Of a DNA stretch of 64,000 nt, positions 58,944-64,000 are shown one piece after another. Origin of the DNA: Halomonas faecis (GTDB lineage Bacteria > Pseudomonadota > Gammaproteobacteria > Pseudomonadales > Halomonadaceae); assembly GCF_010993975.1 (NCBI RefSeq), contig NZ_JAACZO010000058.1:1-64000 (forward strand), in the 5' to 3' direction. Both the position numbers and the translations under genes were made by a program. The stretch's first letter is position 1, and every line of letters begins with the position of its first letter. The notes under the pieces are model-generated. The model made no database searches. It was not told where the DNA came from and saw only the letters and a list, made by a program, of their open reading frames with translations.

Positions 58944-59834
58944 TCAGCTCGCGTTGGGCCACAGGGCGAGCGCGATCCCGGCGAACACCAGCAGCCCCGA
59001 CCAGTGGTTGTTGAGGAATGCCTGGAAGCAGCGCTCCCGCTCGCGATGGCGAATCAGTACCTGCTGGTGAACGAAGGTGGCCGCCATGGCGGCGAGCCCC
59101 AGCCAGAAGAAGCCGCCCAGCGCCAGGCGCAGGCCGACCCAGGCCAGCAGCGCCAGCGTCAGACCTTGCAGCAGGGCGATCATCAGCCGGTCGGCGCGGC
59201 CGAAGAGCACGGCGGTGGACTTGATGCCGATCTTGAGGTCGTCGTCGCGATCGACCATGGCGTATTCGGTGTCGTAGGCCACCGTCCAGGCCACGTTGGC
59301 GGTGAACAGCAGCCATGCCTCGGGGGGGATCTCGCCCAGCACGGCACCGAAGGCCATGGGAATCGCCCACGAGAACGCAGCACCCAGGAACAGCTGCGGA
59401 AGGTGGGTGTAGCGCTTCATGAACGGGTAGATGAAGGCCAGTACGACGCCGACCAGCGAGAGCATCACGGTGAAGAGGTTGGTGAACCACACCAGTACGA
59501 AGGCCGCGATCACCAGGGTGGCGAACACCACCTGGGCTTCGCCCTCGGTGATGCGGCCGGTGGCCAACGGACGGTTCTTGGTGCGCTTGACGTGCCCATC
59601 GAAGTGGCGGTCGGCATAGTCGTTGACCACGCAGCCGGCGGCGCGCATCAAGTAGACGCCGGCAACGAAGATCAGCAGCACGTGCCGTTCGGGAATGCCG
59701 ACAGCGGCCACCCACAGCGCCCAAAGGGTTGGCCACATGAGCAGCCAGGTACCGATGGGCCGATCCAGACGCGTCAGGTGCAGGAAGTCGGGAAGTCGCG
59801 AAAGCCCCGTGGGGCGCAGCAGCGTGCGGTCCAT
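58944..59834 (-). CDS. ubiA: 4-hydroxybenzoate octaprenyltransferase
   Basis: A 296-residue membrane prenyltransferase of ubiquinone synthesis. First Asp motif [19 protein letters not shown] (about 74-92) and second [21 protein letters not shown]; about nine helices. ATG 59834 has GAGG five bases upstream; the longer open frame to 59918 is not used. It follows ubiC by 86 bases on the same strand, the usual ubiCA pairing. Confidence 0.95.
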   Translation of the reverse strand: MDRTLLRPTGLSRLPDFLHLTRLDRPIGTWLLMWPTLWALWVAAVGIPERHVLLIFVAGVYLMRAAGCVVNDYADRHFDGHVKRTKNRPLATGRITEGEAQVVFATLVIAAFVLVWFTNLFTVMLSLVGVVLAFIYPFMKRYTHLPQLFLGAAFSWAIPMAFGAVLGEIPPEAWLLFTANVAWTVAYDTEYAMVDRDDDLKIGIKSTAVLFGRADRLMIALLQGLTLALLAWVGLRLALGGFFWLGLAAMAATFVHQQVLIRHRERERCFQAFLNNHWSGLLVFAGIALALWPNAS

Positions 59835-59920
59835 CTCAGCCTCGTGAGCGGGTATGGCGGGGGTGAGAGACAGCGTCCGGGCGACTCGGGGCGCGGCATG
59901 CTGTCGAGCCTTGGCCAAGC

Positions 59921-60469
59921 CTAGCGTGGCGGCAGCGCCAAGTCATCCGCCATGGTATCCAGAAAGAACTCCTGGACCAGTACCGCAAAGCGGCCATGAC
60001 GAAACACCGAGCGGCGCCCCCAGGGGCCGGGGGCGTCATGGAAAGGGGCGGCAACGGCCGTGACCTCGATGGGGCTTCGCTCGAGATCCGGCTGACGAAA
60101 CAGCCAGCTGCCCAGCGACCGCTCGCCAAGCTGGCCCAGCCGGTAACCCCGCAGGCGCGTGAGCGGGGCCACGGAGCGCGCGACGACCCAGGGTCGCTCC
60201 TCCAGACACAGCGCCACCTCACGCAGCCAGGTGTAGCGGTTGGCCGGCAGCCCCAGTGCCCGAGCTTCGTCGGGGCGAGGCCGGCCCAGGCGTTGGCTGA
60301 GCAGGCGAACGCGGAAGCGGCGTCCCTCGCCGGCGGCGATCAGCCGGGCAGTGAGCGAGTCCCGCGAGGCCACCCAGCGCCACCAGGCCGGGGCCATGGC
60401 CGGACGAGCGGCGGTCAGGGGGCGCCAGGGAAGGGCGCTGGCGGCAGGACAAGCAGGGGCGTTTCTCAC
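59921..60469 (-). CDS. ubiC: Chorismate pyruvate-lyase
   Basis: A 182-residue protein that splits pyruvate from chorismate to give 4-hydroxybenzoate, the first ubiquinone step. Family features: [31 protein letters not shown], and the length. The start is uncertain; I use a GTG at 60469, with an ATG at 60505 as alternative. Divergent from the flavoprotein gene, so the short gap between them holds two promoters. Confidence 0.85.
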   Translation of the reverse strand: MRNAPACPAASALPWRPLTAARPAMAPAWWRWVASRDSLTARLIAAGEGRRFRVRLLSQRLGRPRPDEARALGLPANRYTWLREVALCLEERPWVVARSVAPLTRLRGYRLGQLGERSLGSWLFRQPDLERSPIEVTAVAAPFHDAPGPWGRRSVFRHGRFAVLVQEFFLDTMADDLALPPR

Positions 60470-60595
60470 CCTACGGCTGCAGGTCACCGGGTCTCTCCAC
60501 GTCATGCGAGGGGCGGATAGTGTACCATGCGCCGCAATACCGATTCCCGATGCGCACCATGGTTCGGCATCGGGTCGCAAGCCAGAGAGACGCTC

Positions 60596-61753
60596 ATGAC
60601 CGTTCCGTTGACCATCGTTGGTTCCGGCATGGCCGGCCTGGGCCTGGTACGCCAGCTTCGCGCCCTGAAGGATGACCGGCCGATCACCGTGATCACCGCC
60701 GACAGCGGCGACGACTATTCCAAGCCGCTGCTCTCCACCGGCTTTGCCAAGGGGCTGCCGCCCGAGTGTCTGGCCATGCAGTCGGCGCTGGGCGTTGCCG
60801 AGCGGCTGAACGTGGCGCTGCGCTCACACACCCGGGTCGATGCGATCGACCTTGAGGCGCGCACGCTGCGCATCGGTGCCGAGCGCTTGCCGTGGAGCGA
60901 ACTGGTGCTCGCCACCGGTGCCAGTCCGGCCATGCCGTTTTGCGTGCCTCCGGCGCTCGGCGACCGGGTGTTCCAAGTCAACGACCTCGACGACTATCGC
61001 GCCTTCCATGGGGCCCTCGAGGCGCTGAACCATCCGGCTCGGGTGGTGATCGTGGGCTTCGGTCTGGTGGGCTGCGAGTTCGCCAACGACCTGGCGGCGG
61101 GAGGGCATCGGGTGGCGCTGGTGGCGCCTGAGGCGGCACCGTTGCCGCGGCTGCTGCCGGAGCCGCTGGGTCGGGCGCTGGGTGAGGCGTTTGGCGAGGC
61201 CGGCATGAGCCTGCACACGCGGTGCAGTGTGGCAGGGTTCTCGCGGCAGGGTGCTGACGTGGGCGTCGCGCTCGATGACGGCAGTCAGCTCGATGCCGAT
61301 CTGGTGCTGGTGGCCACCGGTCTTCGGCCGCGCACGGCGTTGGCCGAAGCGGCAGGACTGCCGGCAGGGCCGGCGGGCATTCACGTCGACCGGAGGCTCA
61401 ATGCGGCTCCCGGCGTTCATGCCTTGGGCGACGTGGCCTGTGTGGATGGGGTCAATGCCATGTATGTACAGCCGCTGCAGGCCAGTGCCAAGGCGCTGGC
61501 CCGGACGCTGACCGGCACGCCCACCGAGGTGGGCTTCGGTGCCTGGCCGGTCATGGTCAAGACGCCGCTGCTGCCGGTGGTGGCATTGCCGCCGGCTGTG
61601 GCGCCGGCACGTTGGCGGCTCGATGGCGAAGGTAAAGATTGGGTGGCGCTTGCCGAAGGCGAAGACGAACGTTTGATCGGATTTGCGTTGACAGGACGCT
61701 GCGTGCGGCGGAAAGTTGAGCTGGCGCGGGCCGCACCGGCGTTGCTAGGCTAG
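60596..61753 (+). CDS. Rubredoxin-NAD(+) reductase-like flavoprotein
   Basis: A 385-residue FAD/NAD oxidoreductase: N-terminal VGSGMAGLGLVRQLR, mid VVIVGFGLVGCEFANDL, and VHALGDVACVDG. It resembles rubredoxin reductases (RubB/AlkT) that pass electrons to rubredoxin for alkane oxidation or oxygen defence. No rubredoxin gene is adjacent in the window, so the substrate is inferred. Confidence 0.85.
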   Translation: MTVPLTIVGSGMAGLGLVRQLRALKDDRPITVITADSGDDYSKPLLSTGFAKGLPPECLAMQSALGVAERLNVALRSHTRVDAIDLEARTLRIGAERLPWSELVLATGASPAMPFCVPPALGDRVFQVNDLDDYRAFHGALEALNHPARVVIVGFGLVGCEFANDLAAGGHRVALVAPEAAPLPRLLPEPLGRALGEAFGEAGMSLHTRCSVAGFSRQGADVGVALDDGSQLDADLVLVATGLRPRTALAEAAGLPAGPAGIHVDRRLNAAPGVHALGDVACVDGVNAMYVQPLQASAKALARTLTGTPTEVGFGAWPVMVKTPLLPVVALPPAVAPARWRLDGEGKDWVALAEGEDERLIGFALTGRCVRRKVELARAAPALLG

Positions 61754-61879
61754 GTTCGGTATCGTCGCTACGGGCAACCGCCGTGGCGGCGCATCCGGCC
61801 AGTATCATGCGCTATTCGATAACAAGGTCGCCGGTGATGCACATCGCCGGGCAACATAGCCAACATTCAGGAGGGCTTT

Positions 61880-62158
61880 ATGCGTAAACCAGAACTCGCC
61901 GCGGCGATTGCCGAACGTGCCGATCTCTCCAAGGACAAAGCGAGCCAAGTGCTCAACGTCATTCTTGACGAGATCACCGGCAGCGTGGCTCAGGGGCAGG
62001 ACGTCTCGCTGATCGGTTTCGGCACCTTCACCGTGCGCGAGCGTGCTGCTCGCACGGGCAAGAATCCCCAGACCGGCCAGCCGTTGGCCATTCCGGCCAG
62101 CAAGACGGTGGCTTTCAAGCCCGGCAAGGGCCTCAAGGATGCCGTCGGCAAGGGCTGA
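61880..62158 (+). CDS. hupB: HU-type DNA-binding protein
   Basis: A 92-residue histone-like protein. The signature GFGTFTVRERAARTGKNPQTGQPLAIPA is typical of HU and IHF arms; N-terminal MRKPELAAAIAER and the lack of an IHF-specific tail favour HU. It bends DNA without sequence specificity and often takes part in origin function. GGAGGG precedes the ATG. Confidence 0.9.
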   Translation: MRKPELAAAIAERADLSKDKASQVLNVILDEITGSVAQGQDVSLIGFGTFTVRERAARTGKNPQTGQPLAIPASKTVAFKPGKGLKDAVGKG

Positions 62159-62667
62159 CGGGCTCCCATGGCGCGGTCTGCTCGATGGCAGGCCGCGGCG
62201 CTCCCCCCCCCTCCCCGTTCGAAGCGGACTCGACATGAAGCTTCAACTGACGCTGTGGCTGTTGGGATGGATGCTCAAGCGCGCGCTGAAGCGCAAGCCG
62301 CGTTTCCGTGACAGTCTGAGCGAGATGCGCGGCCTCGATTGGGGCATCGCCACCGAAGATCTCGCCATTGCCCGCCACTACCGCATGTCGCCGCGAGGCA
62401 TCGAGACGGGCCGCGGTCTGCCGGTGGATCTCGATCTGGAATTGCGTTTCGTTGACGCCGCCACGGCGCTCGAGATCCTGCGCAAACCCACTCAGCAGGC
62501 TTTTCTCGACGGCATGATGGCGGGCCGGGTACGCCTGGTCGGCGACTCCAGCGATCTGCAAAAGCTGCAAAAGCTTCTGAAAGCGCTTTAAGAGCGCTGT
62601 TGGCGAGTTGCGAGATACGAGCCACGAGCTTCGAGCCACGGGTTTCGATGGGCGAGTTAGACTATGG
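62112..62667. repeat. 7-bp tandem repeat GCCCGTA
   Basis: Five perfect copies of GCCCGTA in a row, a sixth with one change (GCCCGCA) and a partial seventh, at about 62667-62112+600 (that is, 62667-62712), in the 125-base gap before the recG 3' end. Upstream the sequence has looser repeats of CGAGCCACGAG. No coding role is evident. Such short repeats vary in copy number by slippage. Confidence 0.75.
62235..62591 (+). CDS. Conserved hypothetical protein, possibly SCP2-like
   Basis: A 118-residue protein with an N-terminal hydrophobic helix (LTLWLLGWMLKRAL) and a second half with alternating residues (PVDLDLELRFVDAATALEILRK, AGRVRLVGDSSDLQKL) reminiscent of small sterol-carrier-like folds. No signal or known motif. 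Likely real: open frame with reasonable composition and a downstream end near the tandem repeat. Function not known. Confidence 0.5.
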   Translation: MKLQLTLWLLGWMLKRALKRKPRFRDSLSEMRGLDWGIATEDLAIARHYRMSPRGIETGRGLPVDLDLELRFVDAATALEILRKPTQQAFLDGMMAGRVRLVGDSSDLQKLQKLLKAL

Positions 62668-62716
62668 CCCGTAGCCCGTAGCCCGTAGCCCGTAGCCCGT
62701 AGCCCGCAGCCCAGCG

Positions 62717-64000
62717 TCACACTTGCCCATAACGCCCGGCCTCTGCGCCGAGCCAGCGGCGGATCAGCGGCTGGCTGGCCTCGGGGCGGCTGGCGAGCAA
62801 GGCGTCGGCCAGCGGGGCGACCCGTTCGAGGAGGTCGGCATCGCGCTCCAGGTCGGCGATCTTCATCTGTGCCAGACCCGTCTGGCGGGTGCCCAGGACC
62901 TCGCCGGGGCCGCGCAATTCCAGATCTTTCTCGGCGATGCGGAAGCCGTCGGTGGTCTCGCGCATCACCGCCAGGCGCTCCTTGGAGTGGGCCGACAGCG
63001 GCGGATGGTAGAGCAGCACGCAGTAGCTCTCGGTACTGCCGCGCCCCACCCGGCCGCGCAGCTGGTGGAGCTGGGAGAGCCCCAGCCGCTCGGGGTTCTC
63101 GATGATCATCAGGCTGGCGTTGGGTACGTCGACGCCCACCTCGATCACCGTGGTGGCGACCAGCAGATCCAGTTCACCGGTCTTGAAGGCCTCCATCACC
63201 GCGGCTTTCTCGGCGGCCTTCATGCGCCCGTGGACCAGGCCGATGGCCAGCTCGGGCAGCGCCTCGGTGAGTTCGTCGCGAGTCGCCTCGGCGGCCTGGC
63301 ACTCCAGCGCTTCCGACTCTTCGATCAGAGTACATACCCAGTAGGCCTGGCGACCATCGGCGCAGGCGTGGCGAATGCGTGCCACCACCTCGGGACGGCG
63401 TTCGTCGGGCACCACGACCGTTTTTACCGGGGTACGGCCGGGGGGCAGCTCGTCGATCACCGAAACGTCCAGATCGGCGTAGGCGCTCATGGCCAGAGTG
63501 CGCGGAATCGGCGTGGCGGTCATCACCAGTTGGTGGGGCGTCAGGCCTCCGGCCTCGCCCTTCTCGCGCAGAGCCAGACGCTGGTGCACGCCGAAGCGGT
63601 GCTGTTCGTCGACGATGGCCAGACCCAGACGCTGGAAGTGCACGTCCTCCTGGAAGATGGCGTGGGTGCCTACCACCAGGCGCACGCGGCCGTCGAGGAT
63701 GGCCGACTTGGTGTCGAGGCGCGCCTTGCCCTTGAGTTTGCCGGAGAGCCAGGCCACCTCGATGCCCAGCGGGGCGAACCAGGCCTGGAAGGTGCGGTAG
63801 TGCTGTTCGGCGAGAATCTCGGTGGGTGCCATCATTGCTGCCTGGCAGTCGCCGGCGATGGCGGCGAGCGCGGCCATGGCGGCGACCACCGTCTTGCCGG
63901 ACCCCACGTCGCCCTGTACCAGTCGCAGCATGGGCACTTCCCGGGCCAGGTCGGCGGCGATCTCGTCGAGCACGCGGCGCTGGGCGCCGGTCAGCGAGAA
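62717..64000 (-). CDS. recG: ATP-dependent DNA helicase RecG, C-terminal part (cut by window end)
   Basis: At least 428 codons of a superfamily 2 helicase that regresses stalled forks and processes Holliday junctions. Motifs: QGDVGSGKTVVA, APTEILAEQHYR, DEQHRFGVHQR, TATPIPRTLAMS, and QLRGRVGRG. The N-terminal wedge domain lies beyond 64000. The C-terminus ends in RRWLGAEAGRYGQV. Confidence 0.96.
   Translation of the reverse strand, partial: FSLTGAQRRVLDEIAADLAREVPMLRLVQGDVGSGKTVVAAMAALAAIAGDCQAAMMAPTEILAEQHYRTFQAWFAPLGIEVAWLSGKLKGKARLDTKSAILDGRVRLVVGTHAIFQEDVHFQRLGLAIVDEQHRFGVHQRLALREKGEAGGLTPHQLVMTATPIPRTLAMSAYADLDVSVIDELPPGRTPVKTVVVPDERRPEVVARIRHACADGRQAYWVCTLIEESEALECQAAEATRDELTEALPELAIGLVHGRMKAAEKAAVMEAFKTGELDLLVATTVIEVGVDVPNASLMIIENPERLGLSQLHQLRGRVGRGSTESYCVLLYHPPLSAHSKERLAVMRETTDGFRIAEKDLELRGPGEVLGTRQTGLAQMKIADLERDADLLERVAPLADALLASRPEASQPLIRRWLGAEAGRYGQV

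Overview
The window looks like an origin-proximal part of the chromosome of a gammaproteobacterium, most likely Halomonas or a close relative. That assignment is inference from high GC outside one island, the order mnmG-rsmG-parA-parB-atpIBEFHAGDC, a sodium-dependent NSS transporter and a TakP-type TRAP binding protein; no ribosomal gene is present to confirm it.

Left end (1-11.2 kb), accessory region. Positions 536-4478 on the minus strand hold an operon in the order fapA-B-C-D-E-F, the functional amyloid (Fap) system known from Pseudomonas. FapB and FapC each carry three copies of the Fap repeat, FapD is a periplasmic C39-type cysteine peptidase, and a near-consensus sigma-54 promoter precedes fapA. 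The outer-membrane pore gene fapF is broken after about 136 codons by an IS66-family element whose right end starts the window. Next to it is a second Fap-like locus: a VpsR-like sigma-54 activator and an intact FapF-like barrel on the plus strand, facing a minus-strand operon with a glycine-rich secreted protein, a small Fap-repeat protein, a second FapD-like peptidase and a FapE-like protein. Four secreted proteins across the two loci share a double-glycine-like motif (E-[LM]-x-x-[VL]-R-G-[GKR]) that could be the target of the two C39 peptidases. This second locus and the motif are my main candidates for an undescribed system.

11.2-20 kb: hemL, thiD, hemJ and a ClC chloride channel on the minus strand, then argC, erpA and a glutamine-type amino-acid ABC transporter on the plus strand. 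20.0-20.5 kb: an AT-rich gap with DnaA boxes upstream of mnmG, a candidate oriC. 20.5-32.2 kb: mnmG-rsmG-parA-parB and the complete F-type ATP synthase operon, with hairpins at the atpE/atpF and atpA/atpG junctions that may set subunit stoichiometry.

32.2-47.9 kb: mgtE, a cation-diffusion transporter, uppP, apbE, glmU-glmS, a DUF72 gene, an NSS transporter, a 66-residue gene, hexR, uvrD and an orphan takP-like gene. 47.9-59 kb: a YciA-type thioesterase, then a phosphate region (pstS-like, pstC, pstA, pstB, phoU, and phoB-phoR further on) with Pho-box-like sites before pstC and phoB; cysZ, a periplasmic copper chaperone, a small membrane protein and a Wzz-like chain-length regulator lie between. 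59-64 kb: ubiA and ubiC, a rubredoxin-reductase-like flavoprotein, an HU gene, a short unknown gene, a 7-bp tandem repeat and the 3' part of recG. I saw no tRNA, rRNA or CRISPR array.
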